DNA of 62,000 bases from Cristatella mucedo (GCA_009760855.2 WPIO01000067.1:107501-169500); one strand, 5' to 3'; counted from the first letter of the stretch, positions 1 to 13,200 are shown. The notes: generated from the letters alone by a model not told the origin. Made by a program: numbers and translations.

Positions 1-274
1 TAGATGGATGTAGGATGTAGGACGGATGAACTGTAGTCGATGCATGTGGGCGCCTCAGCCCAGTGCAGAGGAGCTCGGGAACCATCGCCACGATCAGAGG
101 ACCCACTGTCTCACAAAAGCAAGGCTCCCATCCCACGAGATCCGGCAGCTCGTGCTAGTGCTAGACGTGCGGTACTTGTAGGCGTACCAGACTGATTGCA
201 GTCTGCAACTAAGGCTTGGTTTAGAAGCCTTCAATTTGGTGGCCATGGCAGGCCGACCCTGAGTGACATGTCTG

Positions 275-1589
<1,315 letters not shown>

Positions 1590-1725
1590 AACAATAATAA
1601 TAATGCATTTGTATAGCACCCTCACAGAACTGAATCTTTTTCTAAGCACTCTTTAGTAAGCATTACCGAATTACTGCTGCTAACGCTCACAGGCAGCAGG
1701 CACAGTGTAAGCAGGCATGTGCACA
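1590..1725 (-). mobile_element. LINE 3' end fragment (CR1/L2-like)
   Basis: On the minus strand this ends in an (ATT)n tail (AATAATAATAAT at about 1,592-1,604 on +), preceded by the tail block seen in the other LINE copies of this window (a short stem, then GTTCT..., then a small T/A-rich end). The interior resembles the copy at 60,565-60,900 more than the main family. It is old and partial. Confidence 0.6.
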
Positions 1726-2440
1726 CGATGGACGAATCGAAAAGGCCCTGTACTAACTGTAGTAATAAGCAAGTGTGTTAGCTGAGTGCCTGCCGAACTG
1801 AGAGCTGTCGGACTTCGAATGATCCGAAGAATCGGAAGTGGGGAGTAACGACCGGGTTTCTACTGCATGTCGTCATAGGCATGTCTAGGCATGATGCCAA
1901 CGATCCTTGACCTTGCCAGCGAGTGCATGCGGTGCCTGCCGTCTGGATCAGTCCACGTGGGGGCTTCAGGGCTTGCTAGACGAGCCTCGTTCGGTAAACT
2001 AATAAATATCCGACACACTTGGCGAAGGCACACGTGTACTGCACAAGGTAGCCGGTTTCTATTTTTTTCTCTCGAAAAACGACCACCGTAATCCCATTAA
2101 TGTCCAAAATAGTAGAGAATATCAGCTGTTCCTCGAAACTTTGCTTGGATCGTCAGGGCAACGATATTTTGAGTCTCCATTTCTTCTAGGGGCTGGCTCA
2201 GTGCGATGAACATCAGGTTCACACAATATAGCAATATTGTACCGCTACCCAAATTAGTGCTAGTTAGGTGGACACAACACTGGAGAGAAGTATACATAGA
2301 AATGTAACAGCATCGAAGTGTTTGTATAGAAGTGTACAAATAGAAGCATACATGGAAGTGTACAGGGGCCTTATGGTGAAATATTTAGTATAGTTTATTG
2401 CACAACGAGAGAAAATGTAGTATATAATATATCTATAATA

Positions 2441-2683
2441 TTGCTACATTTTATTGACATGGCATCAAGATGTTGCTTGCATCTAGCAGATGCATTTTAC
2501 TGCGTGCGTGGACGATTTATCAAGATAACAGCCAAAAAAGTACCCGATAAAGAGTCTGTTAAGATGTGGGAAGCCTACAAAACATCTTTCGACATGCCTG
2601 TCGGGGATCAAAATAAGCTCTGTGCACTCCATTTCACCTTTGAAAACTGGAAGAAAACTCTTGAATGTAAGGTGAACAATTGA
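2441..2683 (+). pseudogene. Possible THAP-type zinc-finger remnant
   Basis: An 80-codon open frame in an AT-rich stretch unlike its GC-rich surroundings. The translation has an early Cys, a KKVPDKES segment followed by a Trp (MWEAY), and then C-A-L-H-F about 25 residues later. That order resembles the C...W...C-x2-H layout of THAP domains found in P-element-type transposases and in host regulators. The usual paired N-terminal CxxC and the AVPTIF box are not evident. I read it as a decayed transposon-derived fragment or a single exon. The match is by eye and weak. Confidence 0.3.
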
Positions 2684-2894
2684 AACTCGCCAGGTAAAAT
2701 TTCTTGCTCACTATTATTTAATATGTGAAATATAATTTTTTAATTTAGACATTGCTATTCTAAAAATTTGGCAGGGAATCTACTGATCCCTCAAGCACCT
2801 GCCACTTCGATAGACTGCAACTGACCTCTCGCTAGATGACCACATTATCCTAACTCAAGTGGATTCGCTGTGCATACAATCAACTTCAAATCCT

Positions 2895-3165
2895 TTGCAG
2901 ACTGTGCCTTCAATTCTTATGCTCCCAAAGCCTGGAATTCACTCACTACGGAAGCCATGACATCCCTTGACTTGGTGACATTTAAAATGGATGTTAGAAG
3001 CAGCAGCTCATAGAAGCATTTGCTTCGTCCGTGCGAATCGTCCTTTACGTACTTGCCCAAGCTAAAATGGTGTATGTTATCACTGACCAATTTACATGCT
3101 TCCTTTGCAGCATATGAAAAGCGCTTAGGGAGAGATTTAGCTCTCTTGGGGCACTTCGCGAATGT
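2895..3165 (+). mobile_element. LINE 3' end fragment
   Basis: Contains the family's C-terminal codons (frame reading SYAPKAWNSLTT followed by a TSLDLVTFK-like stretch), then the 3' UTR ending CTTTGCAGCATATGAAAAGCGCTTAGGG and the short stem block. The (ATT)n tail is lost. It matches the copies at 29.8-30.1, 37.6-37.9 and 55.6-55.9 kb, but is diverged. Confidence 0.75.
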
Positions 3166-3239
3166 TTCATCGCTGTAATTATTCTCCGCCTTCGTCTGTT
3201 TGCTTGTCTGCCTGCTCTCTCCCACTCTCTCAACACGAC

Positions 3240-3431
3240 GGTGCCCAGAGTCCTGCGATTGACCAGGACTTCAGGAGTTCGGTCGAGATCAAGATTTCGA
3301 TTTCGGCCAGAACTACCCGGTGTAGCCCAGCTGAAATCCGCACACGGACAGGAAGGAAATCGGTCGGGACGGCAACAGAGCAGGAGGCAGAGGGTGGGCA
3401 CGAGTCGGAACCTTGGAGCGCTTGCCGGACT

Positions 3432-3462
<31 letters not shown>

Positions 3463-3714
3463 TGCTGCCGGAGTGCAGACGTCGTCAACCGACTCCATTG
3501 CTGGCAGCCAGTAGCAAGACGAGACTTCGTGGCGACGGCGAGTTCCTCCGTTTCGATGTGCTAATTCGCCAACGCCCACACCCGGCGATCCGGCGGCCCA
3601 GCCTCCACCCGGACGTGCCAGTAGCAGGCGGTCCTGCCCGCCTCGCTACGCCGGTAGGACGGCTGGTTTCGGCGGCGGTGAGTCGGCGCTGCTGCTGAGA
3701 TAGTTACGGACGAG
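3240..3714 (+). other. CpG-rich candidate 5' exon ending in GTGAGT donors
   Basis: A GC-rich stretch with a (CTG)n tract at about 3,433-3,470. Two consensus donors lie at its end: GTGAGT at 3,678 and, after CGAG, GTGAGT at 3,715. This could be a noncoding or N-terminal exon of the gene whose coding exon lies at 5,961, but nothing proves the connection. The open frames here are low-complexity and conflict across strands. Confidence 0.3.
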
Positions 3715-3868
3715 GTGAGTCCCGCGCTAGCGGCAACTGCACGACGCCGGTCAATGAGATCGCAGCAGACGCGCGCCTAGGTGGCGCTGCGGCCCGCCCC
3801 TGCCACCAATGCTTCGAGCCCGTAGCCGACCGCGTCGGTAACCGAGCGGCGCCAACTGTGCGAATGGC

Positions 3869-3877
3869 TTTAAAAGG
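3869..3877 (+). promoter_or_regulatory. TATA-like box (TTTAAAAGG)
   Basis: TTTAAAAGG sits in CpG-rich sequence upstream of the 5,996 reading frame. A single match of this length is expected by chance in a window this size, so this is only a candidate. Confidence 0.2.
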
Positions 3878-5787
3878 CCACGGCGGCTGAACAGAGCAGT
3901 GGGTGGGGGTGGTGGGGGTGGTAGCCTGAGCTAGTGCAACGGCTCGGAGTCGTTGGACTCGGCCGGTAATCAATAATATTATGTCTAGCCACACATCTAC
4001 GTGGTCACGTGGTCCTGGCAAGCAGCCAGGAGGTCGTTCGAGCGGGCGTCTGGCTGGTCTGGGCGGGAATTGTTCCTCCAGACGGCGTCATAGGCGGACG
4101 CGAGCGGACGCGTACAGACCGTCTACCCCGTCTACTAGCGGCCGCTCAGTCGAACCTCGAAGCCATTTAGTTTAAATAAGTGAGAATTCCGATTCGGTCT
4201 TGACTACCACTCGAGTGGATTTCGGGATACGTCGGCTGGCGCTTGGTGTTCATTGGCTGGCCACTCCACTACGATTTGTTGATAGAGCAGCGCCATTCAT
4301 AATCGCCGCCGCCATAAGCGCCGTCGGTGGGAGTTATAGAGAGCCGAGTTTCCTTCACCGAGGTACGTTCACTCATCAGCTGAGACGACCGGCTGGCTGC
4401 GCGTTTCGTCGCGATTTTGTTTCTCGTATGGCTTCATTCAGTTGGTCGCGCCGTCTGTTGGCCGCCGCCTGGCGACCGACCGCTGGAGGCCTCCTCCGGA
4501 TAGTCCGTAGTCACGCTGCGCCGCCAAAAGTCGCCACGCCACTCCAGTCTCTCCGAGAGCTGCCCTTTAACCTTGTTCTCTCGGCCGCAGTGCTTGCGAT
4601 CAGGTCCTGAACGCGGTCCTGACCGTCCGGCCGCGATAGCCACGGACGGACGGTCGCCCCGTCGGCCAGCCTGGGGGGGATGACGGACGTGCCGCTGCCC
4701 CCGCTCGACACCCTCTCGCGTGCGCCAGATTGAGCGTCCGCTCGTCGACTGAGTTGGCCACCGAGACGAATATCGTCGAACGCCGCCGTCTGACGGAGTC
4801 TTCGACTTAGTGCAGAGCGCGAGTGGAACGAATGGCTGCTGCTGCGGCGTGCGCCTGAATGGCCGCCGCCGCCGAAGCCGCCTTTCAGTGCTCGGGCGGC
4901 CGCGGCCGACGGAGAGCTGCCATGATGGGAGCCCGAGCCAAGCCGAGCTTCTGCGAATTTGTTTGCCTTAGTTGATCCAGCGCCGCCGCCTGCTCAGCGG
5001 ACGCCTGAAGGGGAGAGCTGAGCTGCCGCTCCTCGCAGGCCGGCCGGAAGTTCAGCACGCCTGGCGTCGGAACCTTCGGCCGGAACCTCCTCATCTGTCC
5101 CATCCCCGCCTGTCCCCTCCCCGTCTGTACCTTCTCGTTTGTCCCCTGCCAAATCCAGGCCCTTCTAAATCCTGCCAAATCAATTGTTTCGTCGAGCGAG
5201 CGGGCCCCCACGTCCTCAGCAGCAGCATCGGCAGCAGTTCGGTCTGGAGGTGGCTTAAACCTGGCGGCAGCTTTTCGGCAGATGGCCGGCAAGATAGGCT
5301 GCGGCCGTGGTTTTTTGGGGAGGGTTGGATCTTGCCTTGGCCCACGCCCAAGTCCAGTTCCTTTGCACGTGACTCAGCAAGAAAGAGCCTCTTCCGAAGT
5401 TTCATCGTATGTCGGCCTGCATCAGCCTGAGCTTCCGGCTCTCGCGAGTATCTCGGCTCGGGGTGCTTAGTCACGGTGGCCTGAATGTCCGTTCTTGCTC
5501 ATTCATTGACAAGACGTCAGAGCCGTCAAGTGATTCAAGCCCTCTTGTATTCGCAGTATCTGCAGTTGCTTGTCCTGGTACGTTAGACAGCAGCGACCGC
5601 CCACTCCAGGCAGTAGCCTGCACCCCTCTCGTTGGGGGCCGGTGAAGGGAAGGATTGTCGAGGCTGCTGCTGCCTTCCACGGTTGGCCTGCATGCGTGTG
5701 TGAACCCTTGTGTAGCCTTGTTTGCCAGCCCGGCCAAAGTCTGAGTGAACGTGTCCGATTTGTGCCGTGCTCAGCGAGTCCATGCCA

Positions 5788-5788
<1 letters not shown>

Positions 5789-5829
<41 letters not shown>
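5789..5829. repeat. (CT)n microsatellite
   Basis: About 20 CT units, 130 bases upstream of a strong splice acceptor (TTCTTGCAG, ending at 5,960). Confidence 0.95.
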
Positions 5830-5832
<3 letters not shown>

Positions 5833-5995
5833 CACAAGTCACTTGAGGTTCCAGCTTTCCTTTGTGCCACGTGGGCGCCGGCCCCTCGTTCGCTCCCGGC
5901 AGCGGCGGTGGTTCGCCTGTCTGTTCGCTTCGCTGGCACTCTTTACTGGCATTCTTGCAGTGGCAACGTGACAGACGCTCACGTGCAGAGCAGCC

Positions 5996-6736
5996 ATGAT
6001 GTTCCCAGCAGCAGCCAACGGTCACATGCCCTTCGTGGATCGCTATCGAGAGGAGCAAATACGGAAAATAATCATGAAAGCCGAGCGCCAGAGGAGACAC
6101 AGCGGTCCCGACAGGTTCGAGCCGGCGGTGGCGGCCAGGGGCAAGGATGACCGGATTCAGTCGCTGCCCGCTCTGCACAACGCTGCGGTCGGCGAGCGAG
6201 CAAAGCCGCGCTTCCTGTCGACGCCCGAAATGGCGGTGGTAGATCAGCGGCGGCAGCAGCACCGGTCGACGGACGGCTCGGGCAAGGCCTCGGACAAGCG
6301 CTCTTTCCTCGCCGGGCTGCGGAAGCTCTTTGGCAAGGTGGGCAAAGCGACGTCGACGGCCGCGTCGTCTGCTGGGCCGCCGGCCCAGCAGACGACGACG
6401 ACGTCGCGAGACTCGGTCGATGCAGGCCGGCCGAGCGCCGGCGCTCGCGGCAGCGCGACCAGCGTGCCGATCGGCATCAAGAAGGCGGCCGGCGAGCCGG
6501 GCGACGGCGCGCACAAAGCCAAGAGGCAGAGGACGAGAACCGTATCCAACATCTCCACCGTGATGGAGACGATCGTGGAGCAGAACGAGCCGCTGTGCTC
6601 CGCCGAGGACCTCAGCTCTTCCCCGTCACTCTCTGCCTCGTCCAGTTCTGCCTCGTCTTCGTACGGCAGCCCGGTGACCAGCAAGCTGCACCCGACCGTC
6701 GAGGGTCTACGCGCCAACGGCTACGTGTACGGCTGA
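5996..6736 (+). CDS. Unrecognised 246-residue basic, Ser-rich protein
   Basis: I do not recognise this family. The frame lies in an exon with an excellent acceptor (polypyrimidine then TTCTTGCAG, exon from 5,961) and starts at the first of two adjacent ATGs, with a purine at -3. GC-ending codons dominate, unlike the shadow frames nearby. Visible features: a basic helix-like N-terminus (RYREEQIRKIIMKAERQRR, residues about 16-34), a second basic amphipathic segment (KRSFLAGLRKLFGKVGK, about 101-117), a low-complexity Ala/Ser/Thr middle, an RTVSNISTVMETIVEQNEPL segment near 180-200, a Ser-rich stretch, and a C-terminal GYVYG. No signal peptide or membrane span is visible. It ends at a TGA, followed by AT-richer sequence with ATTAAG and AATAAG near 6,853 and 6,882 but no AATAAA, so this may be the last exon. 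A perfect hairpin lies inside the frame at 6,363-6,397. Confidence 0.6.
   Translation: MMFPAAANGHMPFVDRYREEQIRKIIMKAERQRRHSGPDRFEPAVAARGKDDRIQSLPALHNAAVGERAKPRFLSTPEMAVVDQRRQQHRSTDGSGKASDKRSFLAGLRKLFGKVGKATSTAASSAGPPAQQTTTTSRDSVDAGRPSAGARGSATSVPIGIKKAAGEPGDGAHKAKRQRTRTVSNISTVMETIVEQNEPLCSAEDLSSSPSLSASSSSASSSYGSPVTSKLHPTVEGLRANGYVYG
6363..6397. repeat. Perfect inverted repeat inside the coding frame
   Basis: Arms of 16 bases (CGTCGTCTGCTGGGCC and its exact complement) surround a three-base GCC spacer; G-C pairing across the spacer makes 17 pairs with a one-base loop. The repeat stays in frame and encodes part of the Ala/Ser/Gly-Pro-Pro/Gln/Thr segment. Confidence 0.9.
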
Positions 6737-7016
6737 TGCGGCCGTGGCCACAGCAGCCGCAAGCCCGAACGGTCCACCCACCCGTCTTCTGTTACGATCA
6801 GTTGTCATGTATTTATCTTTGGCCGCTCGGCGGCCAAAACTTGTGATAATTTATTAAGTATGTAACGACACGGTTTGCCACTAATAAGACGAACCAGCGC
6901 CACCACATGGCTGTGGTACATTAGACAGCAAGAGTATCTTCTTGTGGCAATTGCTTGGCACTAGGAGCACGCAATGTCGCTCACCCACGCAAGCATCGGT
7001 ACGCAGGCTTGCACGA

Positions 7017-7053
7017 GCACGTGTTTGTGTGCGCGTGTTTGTGTGTGCGTTTG

Positions 7054-7099
<46 letters not shown>

Positions 7100-7130
7100 T
7101 GTGCTTGTGTGTGTGTGTGTGTGTGTGTGC
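7017..7130. repeat. (GT)n microsatellite
   Basis: GT repeats with scattered GC and AC interruptions, starting about 280 bases after the stop of the 246-residue frame. Confidence 0.95.
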
Positions 7131-7199
7131 ATGATTCTCACGTATGGTGCACCACCTATCCCTATTGGCAAGTCGGCTTGTCACCAGCGACAGCGTTGT

Positions 7200-8385
7200 C
7201 CAGATAACTGGGATTGCTCAGCCGATCAGTATTTGCACACAGGCTAGTTTCGCCTCGCCATAGCTCCGCCACGTTATCATTCTCGGCAGTTGTTGCGATG
7301 ATTGAGACTGTGGCTTCTCTTCGTAGGAGGCTGTGCATATGCGAGCAAATGTGCTCCCAGCGTGCGGCCAAGCATTCGCAGCAGTCAGATTGCTCTGTTG
7401 CTCCCGTGCCCTCATACGAACTGATCTGCAAGCTTGAGGCTTGCATTGTAGGCGCTGCAACAAGTTTGGCATCTGACGTTTCAGCCTTGCACGTTTCTGT
7501 GCTCGATTTTCCATTGAGGGGGCCGTGAGTGGCTGTGAGCAGCTGCTGATCTGCTTGAGATGAAGCCTTCAGTGGACTCAGCCACTTAATCTGGCTAACC
7601 CTTCACCGCCCATCGACTAGCAGAACAAAAAAGAGTTGTGCACATGTGCAGCACCGGCGGCTGACCACAGTGCTCTTCTAATACTTGCGCTAGCTCTTGT
7701 CTCTTCTTCTGACTTACCCAGTGCTCGCGAGCATGTTCACTTGCTGGTCTGGCCGGTATAATATACCGATGTATAACCGACGTATCTGGCTTGGCACACG
7801 ACTTATTTCAAACTTGCATCTCGAGGATTCAACAGGCAGGAGGTTGGCCAGCTCGTCGCTATCGTCTCCCTGCATTCGGCCAGCAATAACCGAAGGAGCC
7901 CTCCGGCTGTCGATCTTCCAACATGCGTTTGCTCCTGACCTGCTGTTTCGTGAGCCAAGTGGCCCATGTTTGGAGTGCTTGGCAGTGGGCAGTCACGTGA
8001 TTACCTTGCACGGTGTTCATTTGCACGTGCCGCTGGAAAACCCTAGTTGCCAACGTGATTAGCACGGTGCCAGCACCGTTAGGCATAACTTCGGCGGTCA
8101 CGAGCCGACTCATGACCTTGTTCTCCGGACCCACCTTGTGCTAATGTGTTGACACGATAGTGGGTTCGGGAATCAGCTAATCTGACGGCAGGGCGGTATG
8201 CCATTGCTCCTGCTCCATGGCAACAGCTAGTAACCCGGTGGATGCCGCCTGCCGTGCCCGGTCTGTGAGATCACGGCGGCTTCAGCTGGCGGCAGTACAG
8301 TCAGTTCGATGCCGAAGCTGAACCTGCCGCAGATCCCGCTCGGCTGCTCGCATGAAGGGCCCGACTTTTTCTTGCCTCAAGAAAT
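7200..8385. other. Unassigned intergenic or intronic sequence
   Basis: I see no recognisable exon, mobile element or RNA gene. Base composition is mixed and not CpG-rich. Confidence 0.5.
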
Positions 8386-8390
8386 CTTGC

Positions 8391-8392
8391 GG

Positions 8393-8457
<65 letters not shown>
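8391..8457. repeat. (CTG)n trinucleotide tract
   Basis: About 22 uninterrupted CTG/TGC units. It can be read as poly-Cys or poly-Leu, but no gene context supports coding. Confidence 0.97.
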
Positions 8458-8458
<1 letters not shown>

Positions 8459-8846
8459 GTATTAGCTACGCGACCCTGGCACTTGGCCAGCGTTCTGGAT
8501 TGTCCGACTCGGTTAAGCCTAGTAGCAGCGACACGCAACGTCGGTCATCGTCGGCATGCTGCCGATCTGATTCTGCCCCGAGGTTAAGGTGCTCGCGCTT
8601 ATTTGAGTGGGTCTTGTTTTTTTTCTGGGTCGTGAGCTGGTGCTAGTGTGAAGTCCTAGTGTGAAGCTTCTGGATAGAGAATAATTTACTTCTCGTGGGG
8701 CGCCATACAAATTAAATTTGCAACACATCTTATCACGGTTCGATCCGTAAGGCGATTGACCTCGTCGTGCACGACCCGATGAAAGCCGGTCCTCCGGAGG
8801 ATTCAAGCCACCCGCGAGCGATTCAAGCCACTCATGGCTCCATTGC

Positions 8847-8878
8847 CAAGCTCGGCGCCCTGCCGGGCGCCGAGCTTG
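8847..8878. repeat. Perfect hairpin, 14-bp arms
   Basis: CAAGCTCGGCGCCC, then the four-base spacer TGCC, then the exact complement GGGCGCCGAGCTTG. It lies at the left edge of the CpG-rich block. A long GC stem like this is not explained by any element I recognise. Confidence 0.9.
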
Positions 8879-11141
8879 AGCCGCAGCACCTGGAACTCGA
8901 ACCTGGAGCTCGCTGGAGATTTCGCAAGAGCAGCCGACGAGAGAGCAGTCAGCAAGGGCGGCGGCGGCAAGCAAGTCTCTGAACGGCGTTTGCTTCGCTC
9001 GCTCGCTCTCGTCGTTAGACGTGCTGGAGCGGTCGCCAGTTCGGCCGAAGTTGCTGCCGCGTCGCGATGCCCGGCTGCGGCCGAGGAACGCCCAGGAAGC
9101 GGCGCCGTCTTGGAATGCACCTTACGGCCTACGGCTAGGGAAATACCCGCCGCCGGACTTCGTCTGAACCAGCCCACCCATTCAGGAAGCGGCGTCTCCA
9201 GACGGCTGGACCGCAGGCTAGCCGCCGCCTCGGCGCTGCTAGCGACGAACGGTCGGCGTGGCCTGAGCGACGTGGGGCGAACGGGACGAAGCCTGCCTTC
9301 GAAGTCGCGAGCGACACCAGCCGAGCAGACGAGGCTACGGCCCGCAGCTACGGCGCCGTAGCCGCCGATGGCGGTGGCGACGGACGGACTCACACGAGTC
9401 GTACGATCGGCGACGCTTGAACGATGGGGGACGCGTCGGCGCGTCAAAGCGCCGCCGCTTTGACGACGGTGGCGGTGGTCTCTCCCGACGGCGGCCGCTC
9501 CTTTTCGCGCCGCCGCAGCCAGCCGCCAGCGCTCTGGCCAGGGCTCCTCGCCGCGATCGCGGGGAGCTCGCCGTTCGAAGCGAAGATGGCCGGCCACTCG
9601 CGAACGCAGGCGGGCTGCTGCAGCGGTGGGTAGGCCTCCACCGAAGTCTGCAGCGAAGCTGGCGAGATGTTCATGCGAACGTCTACTCGGAGAATTTCGT
9701 CAGAAATTCGGAGAAAATTTCGGAGAAATTCGGAGAACCGTCCTAATTCCGCGCGAGTCTTGCCGAGCGAAAATGGACTCGACGGAAGCGGAAGCGACAT
9801 CAAAACGTCGCTCTCCGTACGCGGCTCTGCAGAAGAAGCCAACTCGGCGGCGCCAGAGTTCCGCCGGTCGCTCGCTCGTCGCCCCGCGCCCCCTGGCCGC
9901 TCCGCCCAGGCAGGTCAGCTTGTCCTCTGCCATTCGCTAGCCGCGTCCCGTCGTTCGCGAAAAGCTTCTGGCACTCGGCCCGGATTTCTCGGCGAGCGCC
10001 ACCGGGCAACCGCACCGCCCAGCGGTTCACGTCCCTTCTCCGTCTCGTGGGCGCCGGTAGCAACGGGGGGGGGGGGCATCACTGGATCGGCTCGACTGAA
10101 AAGTCGGCTCGCTTTCGCGAAAATATCCTCGTTAAATCCGCCAATGCAGTCGAAGCCCGGAAGGCCGCGAGGCCGTCCGAGACCCCGTAAGCAGACGTGC
10201 TCGCTCCGAACCGTCTTGCCATCGTCGGTAATACTTCGCGACTGAGCGCTGGGAAAGTGGAGGCGAAATTGAAGGCGGCTCGACGACCGCCGTCGACTGT
10301 CGCTCGGTTCAGCTGCCCCGGCCGAATTTGCCGGGAAGAAACCTTTCGTCCTTCCGATGCCTCTTCTTTCGCCGTCCGCTAAATGGCTCCGCTGCCGCGC
10401 CGTTCGCGCGGCGTACGACAGCGGTCAGGAGCGACGATCGTCGTATTCGATGGCAGAGCGCAACCGAAGATGAGCCTTCGAGGCTGCCAGCGCGCCGCCG
10501 GCCGGCTGGCTGCAGGCACTTTGCACGGCGCCGTTTGCACGATTGCTTCAGGGCGATCGCTGCTCGCGACTGGAGCCGCAAACTGCGAGCGCCATTTGCT
10601 CTCGGCCCATTTGCTCGCGTATCTGCACGTCCGTTAGCGCGAGTGTGCGTGTACCCAACCGCCGCCCTGATTTGGCTTGGTTGGGGGCGGTGGAGTGAGG
10701 TGCTCGCCTCAGATGACCGTGCGCCTAGATAGAGATGCAGGTCTCTCAGGGCGCTGTACCGACGAAGCCGATATACGAAGCCGAATACCGACGAATTGAA
10801 TTAGCCGCACGCGGGGCTCTGTATGTACCGCGCGCACCCATTTGCCAGGCGACGCGTAAGCCTGAATTAGCGCTTTTTAGTCTTTTTTACCGGCGGCCCC
10901 CCGCCGCCAGGGGACGAGCAGCGACTATGGCGGAGGAGCGGCGCTCTGGTAGCGAGGAGCTGCCGCCGCCGCAGAGCGGCTCTCGATCGCGAGCCTCCGA
11001 GCTCTCGAGAGTCGCTGCCGCGTGCAGCCGAAGCCCTATGCACGCCGCCGGTCGACTTCTGTAGGGAGGCTCACGCTCGCGAGCTCTTCGCTGTAGCTGC
11101 ACGCGCTAGCACGCATAGCGTGGGCGTCGCTTAGCGACGAG

Positions 11142-11150
11142 CATAAAAGG
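11142..11150 (+). promoter_or_regulatory. TATA-like word CATAAAAGG
   Basis: CATAAAAGG in the CpG-rich block, about 30 bases before a G-rich run. No downstream gene was identified, so this is a bare sequence match. Confidence 0.15.
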
Positions 11151-11728
11151 TATCGACGGTCTTCGCCGCCGATTGCTCCGCGGCGGCGGGGGGGGGGTGG
11201 GGGAGGTGGTGGGGGTGTCACGCGCGCCTCGGTCGTGCCAGCGGCGCTGCGCCGGCGGCGCTGCGCCGGCGCAGCCACGAGCCGGCGTCCCGCTGGCAGT
11301 CCGAAAAAACAGGTCGCCGCCGCGGGGGACGAGCGCTCAGACGCTCCGGTGTTGGGAAAAGTCGAGCACCGTCGCGGCTCAGAAGGTGAAGTGTAGCGAA
11401 TTAGGCCCCGGCTTCGAGAGCGGTAATCGAATTGCCCGCGCTGGAAAGAGCGCGCGTTATTCGACGCTATTGACGCGGCGGCGGCGGCTACCCTGCTCGC
11501 CGGCTGCGCAGCCGTCTGGGCTGCGGCCGCAGCGCGCCTGAAGCCCGGTAGCGGCGCGATTGACCGAAATACTTCCGGTGCCGTCGCCGCGTCAGGCTTT
11601 GCGCTAAAAAAGGGCTTCGCTAAAGTGAGCGCACAGAGGCTTTAGCTGGCTTTGGCGGCGGTTCCCGACCCTCTCGGATCCTCTCCGCATCTCCGGCCCC
11701 CGCCCGCGCGGCATTGGCTAGTCGGCCG

Positions 11729-11759
11729 CCGACGCGAACGCCGACGGCGTTCGCGTCGG
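11729..11759. repeat. Perfect hairpin, 14-bp arms
   Basis: CCGACGCGAACGCC, spacer GAC, then the exact complement GGCGTTCGCGTCGG. Confidence 0.9.
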
Positions 11760-13133
11760 TGGCTCCCGACTGAGAGCTGGCTCTCTCCGTTACTAGCGTG
11801 CGGCTTCGCGCGCGGACAATAAGCGGCGGCGGAGGCGTCTCTCCCGTTGCAGGGGCAGCGGCCACGCACCTCGCGACCGACGGGGGTGGGGGCCGCTGCA
11901 CACGCATGAAAAGCACCACCCAGGCGCCAACCCAGCGTGGGCGACGCGTAAGAATACAAAAAGGCGTGACAAAGAGCAGCAAACTCCGCCGCCGCATCTA
12001 TGCTGCTGCTGCTGCTGCTGCTGCGGCGGCGGCTGCGGCAGAGCCTGGGTGGCTAGTGCTCCCGCTGCTAGCGGCGGGGCATACTACCCGCTGCAGAGGG
12101 CGCCCGAACCCACGGCGGCATCGTGCGTCGAGAAGTGCGAGAACTGTCACTTTTCGCCACTGCGCAGGCAGCGAGCCACTTCGCGCGCACGGCGGCCAGC
12201 GAGAAGCGGACCACAAGGTCACGCGCGGCTTCGCTTCCGCCTCGCAGGAGACGAGGCTCTAGGACGCTCTTCTCTAGTTCTCTTCTTCTAGGGCTTTTTT
12301 CACGCATCCATCACGATGACTCGCTTTCGGTAAACTCCTTGGCAGTCAGCACGATTTGGGCAAGGGCTCGCGGCGGGCGAGTTCCTCAAGCGACAACGCG
12401 ACAACAGAGCCGGGACGGACGGAGCACAGACGAACGGCCGCATGCGCGCACCTGATTTCCGGCAAAGAACTTGCCGCAGCCTCTGCAATCATCCCCCCCC
12501 CCAACCTGAACACCCTGAGCCCGCGAGGGCCCGAGAGCCCGCGTCGCCCAAAGCCCGCGGCGCTCAGCGCTGGCGTCTTTCAAGACTCGCCGTCAGCGGC
12601 CCGCGGCGGCCGAGCTGCGTGCGGGCGGCCAGCGCTCGCCGCGCTTTTCGGCGGTTCGGTGCCGCCGCCGGCGGCGGAGCGGCAGCTGCCGTCGCTGCCG
12701 CGGGCCGCTAGTCTGCGCGACGCGTTCGAACGAATGACGGGAAAATGGGCCGCGAGGCGCCGGTTGCCGACAGAGAATAGACCCTTTATCGGGCTGCGTG
12801 GCCCGAGCTTAAGGCTGCGGGCAGGCGGAAGTCACGAGTCGAGCGATGAGAGCGGACGATCAGGGGGGGTGGTGGGTGGGGGGGAGGAGGTCGAATGATG
12901 GGTTATTTAAATTGCGCTCACGGCTGGCGCTCCGCTAATGGCATAAGCAGTGCTTCGCGGTTATCCCTCCCGTGCCGCCGCCGCCGCCGCCGCCGCCGCC
13001 GAAACCGCAGCTGCGGCGACACTGGCACGCTAGCCCCGCACGGTCGCTCTCTCGCTCGCTTGTGTTACGTCGTCGTGCCCAGTCTGCGGCTGCTGCTGAC
13101 CCCTGGAGGCGGCCGGCGAGGGTGACGCACGAT

Positions 13134-13200
13134 GTCATCGGCTGACGTTCGAGGGCGACGCGCCGCGTCATCGGTTGACGTTCGAATGGACGGCGACGCG
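13134..13200. repeat. Short tandem duplication, about 34-bp unit
   Basis: Two copies of a block starting TCATCGGCTGACGTTCGA (second copy TCATCGGTTGACGTTCGA), each followed by a GGCGACGCG-like end. The contained TGACGT matches a CREB/ATF half-site core, but this may be chance. Confidence 0.75.
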
